Positions 34,701 to 44,612 are shown, numbered from the stretch's first letter. The stretch: 64,000 nt of DNA from Bacteroidetes bacterium UBA6183 (GCA_002422865.1 DITN01000063.1:18199-82198), one strand, 5' to 3'. Translations and numbers: made by a program. Notes: generated by a model from the sequence alone, not told the origin.

Positions 34701-36189
34701 TGAAAAGGCTGACAAGAGATCCAGAAAATTCAGAGAGATTGACCAATTCGATTTAAACGAGCAACCTCAATATTACTTGCTGCCTTTTCGTTTCCATCGT
34801 ATAACTGATGACAAAGAAATAATTGTCAACGAAGTTGGAGACTATTTACTTTTATCAAATGGAACATTTGAAAGAATTGTAAAACGCCAACTAGATAAGA
34901 AAAAAGATGCTGATTTATATGGCGATTTAATTGCCAATTTTTTCATATCAGAAGAACCCATTCCTCCTCTGATTGATGTTCTTGCAACACGTTATCGAAC
35001 TAAAAAACTTTTTTTAAACTACTTTACTGGCTTGCACATATTCGTAATCTCTCTTAGATGCGAACATACCTGTCATTATTGCCAAGTATCAAGGGTTACT
35101 CAAAATAAGGATTTATATGATATGTCGATTGCTAATATTGATAAGGGAATTGACATAATGTTTAAATCGCCAAATCCACATGTAACTATGGAGTTTCAGG
35201 GTGGTGAATCCTTATTGGCATTTGATAATATTAAATACGCGGTTGAAAAGGCGGAGAGAATTGCGAAAGAGGTTGGTAAGGGTTTAACCAAAGTTATTTG
35301 TTCTAACCTAGCCTTGATCAATGAAGAAATATTGGAGTATTGTAAGGAACATGAGATTCTTATTTCTACTTCATTAGATGGACCTCAGTATGTTCATGAT
35401 AATAACAGACATAAACCACATGCAAGCAGTTATGAACTAGCGATTAAAGGCATCGAGCTTTCTAGAAAAGTATTGGGTCACGATAGAGTATCTGCTCTTA
35501 TGACCACAACAAAATTATCACTAGATTACCCGGTAGAGATAGTGGATGAATATTTCAGGTTAGGTTTCCAAGGAATATTTTTGAGAAATATAAGTCCTTA
35601 TGGTTTTGCATTGAGAACTGATAAATCCAAATATGAAACTGAAAAGTTTCTAACGTTTTACAAAAAGGCATTAGACCGTATCTTGGAATATAATTTCAGC
35701 GGACATTATTTTACAGAGGATTTAGCAAAAATATTTTTGACGAAAATTTTAACGCCCTTTAATGTTGGGTTTGTAGATCTTCAATCTCCTGCTGGTTTGA
35801 TAAATGGTGTAATTGTTTTTAATTATGATGGCGGAGTTTATGCCACTGATGAAAGTAGAATGTTGGCCGAACAAAAGGATTACACATTTAAGCTAGGTAC
35901 ATTAGACGATAATTATAACGATTTATTTTTCGGGAAAAAAGCGCAAGAGATCGCCAATGTATGGGCTAATGAGGCATTATCGGGATGCTCGGAGTGTGCA
36001 TTTCAACAATATTGTGGTGCTGACCCTGTTCATAATCATGCAACCCAAGGTGATATGTACGGTTATCGTCCAAACAGCGACTTTTGTCAAAAGAATATGG
36101 AAATAATACGGTATTTGATTGAACTGATGGAAAGTGACAGCAGAATCAAAAAAATATTTGAACGTTGGGCTAAAACATCAACCCATTAA
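34693..36189 (+). CDS. hxsB: His-Xaa-Ser system radical SAM maturase HxsB
   Basis: The 498-residue radical SAM enzyme has an N-terminal region (about 1-110) that may bind the peptide, then the cluster motif CxxxCxxC as C123, C127, C130 (RCEHTCHYCQ). EFQGGESLL (about 175) and SLDGP (about 230) are core strands of the SAM barrel. A C-terminal SPASM-like region has C-SEC-AFQQY-C-G and a later DFC (about 434-475), suggesting auxiliary iron-sulfur clusters. Paired with HxsC it would modify the His-Xaa-Ser peptide. It is coupled to hxsD, and hxsC follows after 9 nt. Confidence 0.9.
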   Translation: MINEKADKRSRKFREIDQFDLNEQPQYYLLPFRFHRITDDKEIIVNEVGDYLLLSNGTFERIVKRQLDKKKDADLYGDLIANFFISEEPIPPLIDVLATRYRTKKLFLNYFTGLHIFVISLRCEHTCHYCQVSRVTQNKDLYDMSIANIDKGIDIMFKSPNPHVTMEFQGGESLLAFDNIKYAVEKAERIAKEVGKGLTKVICSNLALINEEILEYCKEHEILISTSLDGPQYVHDNNRHKPHASSYELAIKGIELSRKVLGHDRVSALMTTTKLSLDYPVEIVDEYFRLGFQGIFLRNISPYGFALRTDKSKYETEKFLTFYKKALDRILEYNFSGHYFTEDLAKIFLTKILTPFNVGFVDLQSPAGLINGVIVFNYDGGVYATDESRMLAEQKDYTFKLGTLDDNYNDLFFGKKAQEIANVWANEALSGCSECAFQQYCGADPVHNHATQGDMYGYRPNSDFCQKNMEIIRYLIELMESDSRIKKIFERWAKTSTH

Positions 36190-36198
36190 CAATAGAAT

Positions 36199-37335
36199 AT
36201 GTTGCTTAGAACAAAGGGTAAACCTATAAACATAAAAAGCGCACTAGTCGGAAAGGTTACAAGAAACCCTGAAAGACTCGATGAAAATTCATTTTTACTT
36301 GTTGAAGGTTCAATTTCTGAATTACCAAGTAAAAACTTCATTGGCATACTTAGTCGTCAAGATGAATATGAAGTTATAAATAGCGAAAATATTGTTTTCA
36401 AAATACCGACATTAGAACACTTGATGGAAGGGGATATAGTTTCTGTTGGAATTGATGGAAACATAAATACTTTATACCGAGTAAATTCATTTCATAACAC
36501 ATTGTTAGCAACAGAAAGATGTAATAGCAATTGTCTTATGTGCTCACAACCGCCAAAAGATAAAAATGACATCAACAATCTTTATGAAATTAACAAAAAA
36601 CTAATTCCCTTAATTCCCAAAGATTGCATTGAGTTAGGTATATCAGGTGGTGAACCAACATTAATGGGTGATTTGTTTTTCGATTTACTTTCGCAAATAA
36701 AAACCGAACTGCCCGATACTGAAATTCATCTCCTGACCAACGGTCGCACATTTGCTTGGGATTATATGGCAGAAAGACTTGGTGAAATAGACAACAAAAG
36801 ATTAATGTTGGGTATACCTGTGTATTCTGACTATTATCAAGTTCATGACTACATAGTGCAAGCAGAAAATGCGTTTTATCAAACTATATTAGGATTACAC
36901 AATTTAGCTCGTTATAATCAAAGATTAGAGGTAAGAATAGTGCTACATAAGCAATCAATTCCAAGATTAACAAGACTTGCAAAATACATTTACAAGAACT
37001 TGCCGTTTGTTGAGCATGTTGCTTTTATGGGTCTTGAGTATATTGGCTATACTCCTCATAACATTGAGAAACTATGGATAGACCCTTATGAATACCGTGA
37101 TGAATTAGGTGAGGCAGTTGAATACTTGGCAGGGCAAGGTATGCATGTTTCTATATACAATACACCACTTTGTATATTACCTGAAAACCAATGGAAGTTT
37201 GCAAGAAAATCAATATCTGATTGGAAAAATGACTACTTACCAATATGTTCAACATGTACCAAATTAAATGATTGTGGAGGTCTTTTCACTTGGAACCTAA
37301 AAAAGCATAGTGAACATATTAAGCCAATTCATTAA
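36199..37335 (+). CDS. hxsC: His-Xaa-Ser system radical SAM maturase HxsC
   Basis: The 378-residue radical SAM protein has its CxxxCxxC motif at C108, C112, C115 (RCNSNCLMCSQPP), followed by LGISGGEPTLMG (about 150) and HLLTNGR (about 180). A short C-terminal cysteine group (ICSTCTKLNDCGG, about 352-364) could bind an extra cluster. The 105-residue N-terminal beta domain before the barrel is typical of HxsC. It is the second maturase of the pair. The gene ends the hxsA-D-B-C run, and a 189-bp AT-rich gap with no visible terminator follows. Confidence 0.9.
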   Translation: MLLRTKGKPINIKSALVGKVTRNPERLDENSFLLVEGSISELPSKNFIGILSRQDEYEVINSENIVFKIPTLEHLMEGDIVSVGIDGNINTLYRVNSFHNTLLATERCNSNCLMCSQPPKDKNDINNLYEINKKLIPLIPKDCIELGISGGEPTLMGDLFFDLLSQIKTELPDTEIHLLTNGRTFAWDYMAERLGEIDNKRLMLGIPVYSDYYQVHDYIVQAENAFYQTILGLHNLARYNQRLEVRIVLHKQSIPRLTRLAKYIYKNLPFVEHVAFMGLEYIGYTPHNIEKLWIDPYEYRDELGEAVEYLAGQGMHVSIYNTPLCILPENQWKFARKSISDWKNDYLPICSTCTKLNDCGGLFTWNLKKHSEHIKPIH

Positions 37336-37524
37336 AAGTAATTAACACCTGAAACCCTTTTAGTTGTCAATTTAAATAGGATAGAATAAAGGTTAACAAG
37401 TGGATAAAGATATTCATTTAGACTTCTAAATTAGACAACTCTATAAGATATACTTAATTTAAACGTTAGATATTCGAAAATCAGTTTTTAAGTTTTTAAT
37501 TTTGTGTATACTTGCTAACAATTT

Positions 37525-38019
37525 ATGAAAACAGACAATCCATTACTTACAGTTCCTGTTGAGCATTCAGATATCAGGGAAGAGTGGTTTGACCAATTGA
37601 TTCATCACATAACAACAGACAAGATGTTGGTAAAAGCTAACTTGGCAACAACAGAAACGCAACAATTTTATGATAAAATCATTTTTGGCGATCAACTTGA
37701 AGTCCTTGGTAAAATGCGATCACAAACTAGTAAAATTTTTGTAACAAAACTAGTATTGGATTATAGCGCACTTGTCAGAGATACGGATGTCAAACCTCAT
37801 AAACTACTTATTACTCACAATGATTCTGAAGTTTTAATTTGGGCTGAAATTGCAAATGATGATGAACCGACTGAAATCGGATTATTTAAAATAGAAGCCA
37901 AAGTAAATGCAAAGTATCATCAGCACGGATTTACCATTTCAACGACAATTGTTGAGCAATCTGATAATATTCAAGCACCTCCTCATTATAAAGATTTAAC
38001 CAGTTTAACCCTTGCCTGA
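37525..38019 (+). CDS. Hypothetical protein paired with a HEPN-like gene
   Basis: The 164-residue cytosolic protein is predicted beta-rich in the centre (KIFVTKLVLDYSALV; SEVLIWAEIAN; LFKIEAKVNAKYHQHGFTISTTIV). There is no signal peptide, membrane helix or familiar motif. Its stop overlaps the TTG start of the next gene by 8 bases, so they are coupled. The upstream stretch has TATACTTG, one mismatch from a -7 element. Given a HEPN-like partner, an antitoxin or inhibitor role is possible but unsupported by motif. Confidence 0.7.
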   Translation: MKTDNPLLTVPVEHSDIREEWFDQLIHHITTDKMLVKANLATTETQQFYDKIIFGDQLEVLGKMRSQTSKIFVTKLVLDYSALVRDTDVKPHKLLITHNDSEVLIWAEIANDDEPTEIGLFKIEAKVNAKYHQHGFTISTTIVEQSDNIQAPPHYKDLTSLTLA

Positions 38020-38515
38020 TTTTAAAACTCACTTAAGCCAAGCAGAAAAAAATTTAATAATTCTGCAGGGCGTAAACAACCATATTCCAGATTCTTGGGA
38101 TTGGCAAGTTACAATTGGTTTTTATGCCGCTTTGCACCTTGCAAATGCTCATATAGCTAAAACCATTAATGCCCATTATCGCTCTCATAGTGATATGAGA
38201 AATGCCTTAAATTTTGAAATAACTATCAATCCTTCTAAATTCGATGAGGACGCATATATTGCTTATGTTCGACTTCAAAATCTATCGAGGAGGGCTAGAT
38301 ATCTATGTAGTGAAGACAACCAAAACCAAGATTACCAAAAGCCTTACTATATCTCCGATAAGTTTTTCGGTAAATCTTTGCGATTATTATCCACTGTCAT
38401 ATCCTACTTTGAAGGAAAATACGGAATTAAAATAAACCCAATTCAAATTAAATGTGATCGTCTTCAACATAACGAATTACCTTACTTTATTAAAATGGGT
38501 TCTACTACTAAATAA
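38012..38515 (+). CDS. HEPN-like protein
   Basis: The 167-residue protein begins with TTG at 38012 (CTTGCCTGA overlap with the preceding stop); no in-frame ATG gives a better fit. The helical core WQVTIGFYAALHLANAHIAKTI, a following HYRSHSDMRNAL, and a later helix with LQNLSRRARYL resemble HEPN-family four-helix proteins, which include RNase toxins and nucleotide-transferase partners. The canonical Rx4-6H RNase motif is not evident, so catalytic activity is uncertain. Coupling to the small upstream gene suggests a two-gene functional unit, perhaps toxin-antitoxin-like; this is inferred. Confidence 0.65.
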   Translation: MPDFKTHLSQAEKNLIILQGVNNHIPDSWDWQVTIGFYAALHLANAHIAKTINAHYRSHSDMRNALNFEITINPSKFDEDAYIAYVRLQNLSRRARYLCSEDNQNQDYQKPYYISDKFFGKSLRLLSTVISYFEGKYGIKINPIQIKCDRLQHNELPYFIKMGSTTK

Positions 38516-38729
38516 ATTAGGTAATTCTTTTTTTGTGTGCCCATTTGAAGTCAGTTATCTGAATATAAAAAGTGGATTAGATATATGAAATTTTGCAAAG
38601 TCTTGGGTTACTCAGAGTATTTCGAAGGTTAATTCAATATTCGTTAATTGAATCAAATTATACTTGTTGTAAATCAGTAAATATTCCATAATGAGGTAAA
38701 AGAAAATTGTATTCCACTCAACCAACCCC

Positions 38730-39191
38730 ATGACAGCACAAGCCAGCGACTCCATAACTTATAACGATAAACGTTCGGGCATGGATACCGAACCATTAAG
38801 AGATTACATACCCGAATTAAACTTACCGCACCGTTTTGTAGCACGCACTACTTTTTGTTGGCGTGGCTATTTTGCCGAGTGGGCGGTAGATAACAACAAG
38901 CTTTTTTTAGTAGGTTTTAAAGGCTGGATTTTAGATTATCAAGAAGTAGGCATGGATTATATTTTTCCAGGTGAAGATGTGGTATTTGCACATTGGTATA
39001 CCGGAACCATTCGCACAAGGCTTGGCGAAATGGTAGCCTACATACATGGTGGTTACGATTCTACGTATGAAGGTTACGTGGCTTTAAAGTTTGAAAATGG
39101 TATTTTAATTTCGGCCACAGAAAAGTGGCTTACCCTTGAAGAAATTGAAAAAGCACAACGTGATGCTGATGAAAGTATGCAAGATTTTTAG
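38730..39191 (+). CDS. Hypothetical protein
   Basis: The 153-residue soluble protein is rich in aromatic residues, with strands FCWRGYFAEWAVDNNKLFLVGFKGW, DVVFAHWYTGTIRTRLG and YEGYVALKFENGILISA and an acidic helical tail (LTLEEIEKAQRDADESMQDF). There is no signal peptide. It starts with ATG at 38730, 214 bp after the HEPN-like gene, with no visible regulatory site. It ends where the right copy of the intergenic repeat begins, so the repeat runs straight out of its 3' end. The family is not recognised; base composition resembles the core genome more than the preceding genes. Confidence 0.75.
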   Translation: MTAQASDSITYNDKRSGMDTEPLRDYIPELNLPHRFVARTTFCWRGYFAEWAVDNNKLFLVGFKGWILDYQEVGMDYIFPGEDVVFAHWYTGTIRTRLGEMVAYIHGGYDSTYEGYVALKFENGILISATEKWLTLEEIEKAQRDADESMQDF

Positions 39192-39566
39192 ATTACCTAC
39201 TCTCGATACACGTTCAACACACAAACAACCCAAAGCGCACTCGATGAGGCTGTAATTTGAAAATAAACGCACCAGCCTCTTCGAGTGATTGCCGAAAAGC
39301 CAATGCCTTGGGGGCAATCGTATCGAGAAGTGTACTTATACAGTATATCTATCTTTCCTCACTCCTTTTCTCGATACACGCGCAACTCATAGCCAACCCA
39401 AGGCGCACTCGAACAGGCTTTGAATAATACACTTAGCTTGAGCAGTGGAGTGTTAAGATGAGTTATTGTTCCTGACTCCTTCTTTAGCTCCGCTGAACTT
39501 CGTTTCGATACTTGCGCTACGCCAAGTCAGCCCAAAGCAAACTCGAGCAGGCTGTGACTTTGCGAA
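39190..39566 (+). repeat. CTCGATACACG structured intergenic repeat, right copy cluster
   Basis: At least three imperfect units are arranged in tandem. Unit one (39190-39337) has CTCTCGATACACG, CCCAAAGCGCACTCGATGAGG, CAGCCTCTTCGAGTG, a hairpin GATTGCC/GGCAATC and CGTATCGAGAAG. Unit two (39357-39456) has TTCTCGATACACGCG and CCCAAGGCGCACTCGAACAGG. Unit three (39470-39566) has TTTCGATACTTGCGCTACGC and CAAACTCGAGCAGGCT. Orientation matches 26775-26955. The rest of the gap to 39769 holds only a -7 element. Confidence 0.82.
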
Positions 39567-39727
39567 GCAAATTTCCGTGCCATTCTGCGGTTTCTGTGAG
39601 CACAACCTTTGCAAAGCAACCTCATTCCCGTTCAACCTTTCCTGAAACAAACCCAATCAATACATAAGCTACTGCTTACCCTTAAGATAAGATTTTCTTA
39701 AAATAAAGGTGCTTTCATAATAAATCT

Positions 39728-39735
39728 TAAATTTG
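39728..39735 (+). promoter_or_regulatory. -7 element TAAATTTG before the DsbD-like gene
   Basis: TAAATTTG matches TAnnTTTG exactly, 34 nt upstream of the ATG at 39770. A -33 TTTG at the expected distance is not evident. Confidence 0.5.
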
Positions 39736-39769
39736 TGGGTTATTAAAAGTCAGCATTACACGCGTATTT

Positions 39770-41860
39770 ATGATAAAAAAAGCATCGCTTAATTGGATAA
39801 GCATTTTATTACTGTTTGGATTAAACAATTTAATTTGGGCGCAAAACTCGCCAACATCATTAAGCAAAACCCCGGAGTGGAGCGTTAGTGTTGATAAAAA
39901 AGATATTAAGGTTGGGGATGAAATTTCTGTGACGTTTACCAGTACAATAGAAAAAGATTGGTATATGTACAGCAACGATTTTGATCCGAACTTGGGTCCA
40001 ATTGCTGCCGAGTTTACTTGGGAAAAACATGCATCATACCAACTTGTTGGTAAACCAACTCCTATTGGTGCGCATAAACATTATGAAGAAGTTTGGAAAG
40101 GCGATGTTTCTGTGTTTAAAAAGAAGGCCATATTTAAACAGAAAATCAAAATATTAACTGATAAGCCTGTTATTAAAGGTTCAATTTATTTCCAAGAGTG
40201 TAATGAAATTAGTGGTATTTGTATGCCACCATTTGATGTGGCTTTTGATGTAAAAGTAAATGTTTTACCAAGTGCTGAAGGTGCTGTAGCGCCATCAACC
40301 CAAACTACTGAAAACATTGATACCACAAGCAATTCTAAAACAACGGTAGAAACATCATCAATAACAACAGATACAACAACCAATACTAATCATGCAGCTG
40401 CAACGCCACCACCTGCAACAACAGGTGTTTTTAGCTTTTTATTGATTGCGTTTTTAGGTGGATTAATTGCAGTGGCCACGCCTTGTGTATTTCCTATGTT
40501 ACCTATGACAGTAAGCTTCTTCACCAAAAAGAGTGAAACACGTGCTCAAGGTATTTCTCGTGCATTTACTTTTGGGTTATCTATTGTTGGTATTTATGCA
40601 TCGTTGGGTTTAATTTTCGCATTCTTTGGATTAGGTCCTGATTTTGGAAATTGGTTAAGCACACATTGGTTACCTAATATTTTATTCTTTATCATTTTTA
40701 TGGTGTTTGCTGCATCATTCTTGGGTTTATTCGAAATTACCTTACCACACAGTATGGTAAATAAAATAGATAGCAAAAGTAGTATGAGCAGTTTGGGCGG
40801 TATTTTCTTCATGGCCTTTACATTGGTTTTGGTATCATTCAGTTGTACTGGTCCTATTGTAGGTAGTTTGTTAATTGAAGCCGTTGGAGGTAAATTTTTA
40901 AAACCATTATTAGGTATGGCTGCATTTGGTGCAGGCTTGGCATTACCATTTACTTTGTTTGCTGTTTTTCCTAGTTTCTTACAAAACTTACCTAAATCGG
41001 GTGGTTGGTTAAATTCTGTTAAAGTAGTGTTGGGTTTTGTTGAGGTAGCTTTTGCATTTAAGTTCTTAAGTATTGCCGATGTGGTTTACCATTGGGGTAT
41101 TTTAGACCGTGAAATTTATTTAGCCATATGGATAGTACTTGCATTTTTATTGGGTATGTATTTATTGGGTAAACTTAAATTTAGTCATGATAGCGATATT
41201 CCTTATGTAAGTGTTCCTCGTTTTGGTTTAGCTTTGATTTCTTTCTCTTTTGGTGTGTATATGATTCCGGGTTTATTTGGTGCGCCATTAAAAGGATTAT
41301 CGGGTTTGTTACCACCAATGCAAACACAAGATTTTGTTTTGGGTGCGGGTGCATCAACCACATCTCATAGTGAGCAAAACAATGATGGAACTAAAATTAA
41401 GCATGCCGACTTTTTACATTTACCTCATGGTTTAACGGGTTATTTTGATTACCAACAAGCCTTGGAAGAGTCGAAAAAACAAAACAAACCCGTATTTGTG
41501 GATTTTACCGGACATGCTTGTGTAAACTGCCGTAAAATGGAAGAATATGTTTGGGCAAAACCGGAGGTGTTAAAGCGCTTGCAAAACGATTTTATTATTG
41601 TGAGTTTATATGCGGATGAAAGAAAAGTATTGCCTGAAAACGAGTGGTACACTTCAAAGCGTGATGGTAAAGTAAAGAAGACGATTGGCGAGCAAAACCA
41701 CGATTTACAAATTACCAAATATAACTTTAGCGCTCAACCACAATATGTAATTATTGATGGTGACGAAAAGCAATTATCGGGTCCAAGCTTTTTTGATACA
41801 GACGAGCAAAAGTTTGTTGACTTTTTAGATAAAGGTAAAAACGCATTTGGAACCAAATAG
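39770..41860 (+). CDS. DsbD-like thiol:disulfide reductase with C-terminal thioredoxin domain
   Basis: The 696-residue protein has a signal peptide (1-24), a periplasmic alpha-like domain (about 30-165, with cysteine motif [12 protein letters not shown]), a Thr/Ser-rich linker (165-215) and an eight-helix CcdA/DsbD membrane domain (about 220-500) with the paired cysteines [12 protein letters not shown] and [11 protein letters not shown]-terminal thioredoxin-like domain has CVNC at 584-587 ([13 protein letters not shown]). It would carry electrons from cytoplasmic thioredoxin across the membrane to periplasmic disulfide and cytochrome-maturation proteins. The three-part layout is that of full-length DsbD, as in Bacteroidota homologues. 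gmhA follows after 10 nt, so the two are cotranscribed, with no obvious functional connection. Confidence 0.9.
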   Translation: MIKKASLNWISILLLFGLNNLIWAQNSPTSLSKTPEWSVSVDKKDIKVGDEISVTFTSTIEKDWYMYSNDFDPNLGPIAAEFTWEKHASYQLVGKPTPIGAHKHYEEVWKGDVSVFKKKAIFKQKIKILTDKPVIKGSIYFQECNEISGICMPPFDVAFDVKVNVLPSAEGAVAPSTQTTENIDTTSNSKTTVETSSITTDTTTNTNHAAATPPPATTGVFSFLLIAFLGGLIAVATPCVFPMLPMTVSFFTKKSETRAQGISRAFTFGLSIVGIYASLGLIFAFFGLGPDFGNWLSTHWLPNILFFIIFMVFAASFLGLFEITLPHSMVNKIDSKSSMSSLGGIFFMAFTLVLVSFSCTGPIVGSLLIEAVGGKFLKPLLGMAAFGAGLALPFTLFAVFPSFLQNLPKSGGWLNSVKVVLGFVEVAFAFKFLSIADVVYHWGILDREIYLAIWIVLAFLLGMYLLGKLKFSHDSDIPYVSVPRFGLALISFSFGVYMIPGLFGAPLKGLSGLLPPMQTQDFVLGAGASTTSHSEQNNDGTKIKHADFLHLPHGLTGYFDYQQALEESKKQNKPVFVDFTGHACVNCRKMEEYVWAKPEVLKRLQNDFIIVSLYADERKVLPENEWYTSKRDGKVKKTIGEQNHDLQITKYNFSAQPQYVIIDGDEKQLSGPSFFDTDEQKFVDFLDKGKNAFGTK

Positions 41861-41870
41861 GTCAATTTTT

Positions 41871-42437
41871 ATGCATAACCTGAAACAACATTTTACCGAA
41901 GCACAGGAGATACTGGCTAAGTTTGTGGCTGATGAGAAAAACTTTGAAGCAATAGCAAATGCAGGTGCATTGATGGTAGATGCGTTAAAAAGTGAGAAAA
42001 AAATAATCAGCTGTGGTAACGGAGGCAGCTTGTGTGATGCCATGCATTTTTCGGAAGAATTAACAGGTAGATACCGTGACGACCGCAGACCCTTTGCTGC
42101 AATTGCCATGAGTGATGTGTCGCATATGGCTTGTGTGGGTAATGATTATGGATATGATTTTGTATTTAGCAGATATTTAGAAGCAGTTGGAAACAGCGGT
42201 GATGTATTACTTGCTATTTCAACCAGCGGCAACAGCAAAAATGTGCTTAATGCCATTGAAGTGGCCAAACGTAAAGGTATAAAAGTAGTAGGCTTAACCG
42301 GTAAAGATGGTGGTAAAATGGCCGGTTTATGTGATGTAGAAATTCGTGCGCCACACAGCCAATATGCCGATAGGGCTCAAGAAATACATATCAAATGTAT
42401 ACATGCCTTGATTGATTATATTGAACGTAACGCGTAA
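41871..42437 (+). CDS. gmhA: Sedoheptulose-7-phosphate isomerase
   Basis: The protein has 188 residues from the ATG at 41871, close to the usual length of about 190; an upstream TTG at 41847 is not needed. It is a SIS-domain isomerase making D-glycero-D-manno-heptose 7-phosphate for LPS core. Motifs are [21 protein letters not shown] (about 45-65), [26 protein letters not shown] and a C-terminal [17 protein letters not shown] with the E-x-H pattern of the active site. It follows the DsbD-like gene by 10 nt. A hairpin terminator lies downstream at 42472-42501. Confidence 0.88.
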   Translation: MHNLKQHFTEAQEILAKFVADEKNFEAIANAGALMVDALKSEKKIISCGNGGSLCDAMHFSEELTGRYRDDRRPFAAIAMSDVSHMACVGNDYGYDFVFSRYLEAVGNSGDVLLAISTSGNSKNVLNAIEVAKRKGIKVVGLTGKDGGKMAGLCDVEIRAPHSQYADRAQEIHIKCIHALIDYIERNA

Positions 42438-42471
42438 TTAATCCTAAGGTATAAAGTAATCATCTACAAAA

Positions 42472-42501
42472 AAGCCATTTAACCAAAATGGTAAACGGCT
42501 T
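42472..42501 (+). terminator. Intrinsic terminator after gmhA
   Basis: AAGCC(A)TTTA(A)CC pairs with GG-TAAA(C)GGCTT around AAAAT, followed by CTTGTTTGTTT. It is 34 nt after the gmhA stop. Confidence 0.7.
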
Positions 42502-42648
42502 CTTGTTTGTTTATACAGATAAGGGTTTGTGAGGGGCTTAATGATTCATTTAGCAAACATAGCTTAACAAGGAATTACTTTTTTTGCATTTCATGAAACT
42601 GAGGTTTGGCTTTATGAAATGCAATATTGAAATAGTAAGCACAAAAAA

Positions 42649-42676
42649 ATCCCGCAGTTTACTGCGGGATTTTTTA
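42649..42676. terminator. Bidirectional intrinsic terminator
   Basis: ATCCCGCAGT (42649-42658) and ACTGCGGGAT (42661-42670) form a perfect stem with an A tract before and a T tract after. It terminates the minus-strand alpha/beta hydrolase gene and backs up the gmhA terminator. Confidence 0.88.
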
Positions 42677-42695
42677 TTTAAAATTACGGGGATTA

Positions 42696-44612
42696 TTATT
42701 CGATAACCACACGTTTAGTAGCTACGCTACCATCTTTTAAAGTAATATTTACAAAGTATAAACCTGCATTTAATGTGTTTACATCAAAAGCAAAATTGTT
42801 ACTTGTAGCGTTACCGTTTAATAATACACGACCAGTAATATCCATTACATTGTAAGTGCTAACATTACCTGCAGCAGCATTAAACTCAATGTTTAATACA
42901 GTTTTTGCAGGGTTAGGATAAACAGAAAGGTGTTTGCTAACGTTAGCAATTTCTTTAACATTGGTTAATTGTCCGCGAGATAATCTAATATTAAATGTAT
43001 CTGACGACCATATTGAATTACCATTTAAATTAGCCTGAACAGTCCATTTCAAATCAACACTATCACCAATGTTAACGTTTGCAGATGCTAATAATGCATC
43101 AATGGTACGGTAATCAAGTGTAATACTTGGTTTTGAGCTAGGTACGTTTGCTAAAGGAGTTGCAAAATCTGTATTGCTGGCAGTGCTTAACTTCCAAGCG
43201 TAAGCCATGTTTCCGAATCCTGTTGTATTGGCTACATTCCATGAAACATTTACTGAGTTATTGCTATCACCTTTTACAACTAATGATGAGTTGTTAACCG
43301 GTGCTACCAAACCAAAAGAAGGTTTAAGTTGGTCGTTTGATGCAGGAACTAAGTCGAACTGAACAGCAATACGTCTAACAGAAAAATCAACCAAAGTATC
43401 AATATATTTTTTAGCCTTTGTAACACTCATATCAGGGTTAACTAACATAGATAATGAATCAGCACCTCTACCATCTGCAGGAATAGTCTGAGTATAAAAG
43501 TTTGTAGATAATTTAGCTTGCACATTAGCTCTGTCCCACCACTCCCAAGGTGCACCATCTTGAGGGAAGTTTGTACGCACAGGATATAGGTGCTCAACTC
43601 CATTTGTACGCGCTCTCATTACGTTAGAAATAGGGTCAACCAGATATTTGGTGTTTAATTTGTTATTTACACCCAATTGGTTTGCTTTTGGAACAACAGC
43701 ACCTGCGCCTGAAGCACTAGGGATTACAGTTGTACCGTTTGTAGGTACTATTACGTTACCTGTATTAAAAGGTGCAAAAGGATCACGATCAGATTGCATG
43801 CCAACTATTGGTAAGCTGTTTGCATCTAACCAGCTTAAATCACCCATAGAGCCTCCGTAATGGAATACCATTTGAGCGTTTGAAGATACATTAGCATCAC
43901 CACTTACGTTAAAAAATGGATTTCCGCCAATACCTCTCCAATCGCCAAGGGTATCAATATTAACCATTGGTGTAAAGTCGTTACGTTGGAATTTAGCAAT
44001 ATTGTTGATTTCTGATGCTTTATCAACTGTTGCAAGTGCCAAGGCAATGTATCCACCGGTACCTTGTCCGCCAACAATAATTTTTGAAGTATCAATACCG
44101 TATGTTGCAGCGTTTGTGCTCAGAAAACGTATAGCATTTCTTACATCTTGCATTCCACGATAAGTTGCATTTAGTAATTGTTCAGTTGATGCTGGTGGTT
44201 GCGCTAAAGCATTCCATCCTAAACGGTAGTTAACTGCAACGGCATTAAAACCACGTTTAGCCAAACGGGTACACATTTCAACAACAGCACTATCATCTTT
44301 ATTACCGGTTGCTTGGCGGTTAGTTAATACCGGCAAAAAGCTACCTGTGTGTGCAATAATTACTGTTGGACGGTTGGTTACTGTACTTCCAACTGGAGTG
44401 TAAACATCACAACGTAAATTAGCACTGATGATTGGTTGTTGTCCGGGAATTTGACCGAACAAAATATTCACGCTTCTATTGCTATCGTAAACAATGTTTG
44501 ATTGTTTTGAAACATCAAACATCTCTTCTAGGTACATAGTTTGGGCAAACGATGTTGTTGAACCTAAAGCCATAACGCTTAAGCCTAACAATTTTAGTAG
44601 TGTTTTTTTCAT
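42696..44612 (-). CDS. T9SS-secreted alpha/beta hydrolase-fold protein, nucleophile apparently missing
   Basis: The 638-residue protein has a signal peptide (1-23, ending SFAQ), a carboxylesterase-like alpha/beta hydrolase domain (about 45-390; oxyanion region RPTVIIAHTGSFLPV, AVNYRLGW, MQDVRNAIRFLS), an Ig-like domain (about 440-555) and a T9SS type A sorting domain (about 565-638, starting LSVYPNPAKT). Where active esterases have G-x-S-x-G, this protein reads VGGQGTGGYIA (about 185-195), codons GGA CAA GGT ACC GGT, so the serine is glycine. It may be a pseudo-enzyme binding carbohydrate or lipid, or use another residue. The gene starts with ATG at 44612; the TonB receptor gene lies 63 bp upstream in the same orientation. 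Confidence 0.87.
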   Translation of the reverse strand: MKKTLLKLLGLSVMALGSTTSFAQTMYLEEMFDVSKQSNIVYDSNRSVNILFGQIPGQQPIISANLRCDVYTPVGSTVTNRPTVIIAHTGSFLPVLTNRQATGNKDDSAVVEMCTRLAKRGFNAVAVNYRLGWNALAQPPASTEQLLNATYRGMQDVRNAIRFLSTNAATYGIDTSKIIVGGQGTGGYIALALATVDKASEINNIAKFQRNDFTPMVNIDTLGDWRGIGGNPFFNVSGDANVSSNAQMVFHYGGSMGDLSWLDANSLPIVGMQSDRDPFAPFNTGNVIVPTNGTTVIPSASGAGAVVPKANQLGVNNKLNTKYLVDPISNVMRARTNGVEHLYPVRTNFPQDGAPWEWWDRANVQAKLSTNFYTQTIPADGRGADSLSMLVNPDMSVTKAKKYIDTLVDFSVRRIAVQFDLVPASNDQLKPSFGLVAPVNNSSLVVKGDSNNSVNVSWNVANTTGFGNMAYAWKLSTASNTDFATPLANVPSSKPSITLDYRTIDALLASANVNIGDSVDLKWTVQANLNGNSIWSSDTFNIRLSRGQLTNVKEIANVSKHLSVYPNPAKTVLNIEFNAAAGNVSTYNVMDITGRVLLNGNATSNNFAFDVNTLNAGLYFVNITLKDGSVATKRVVIE

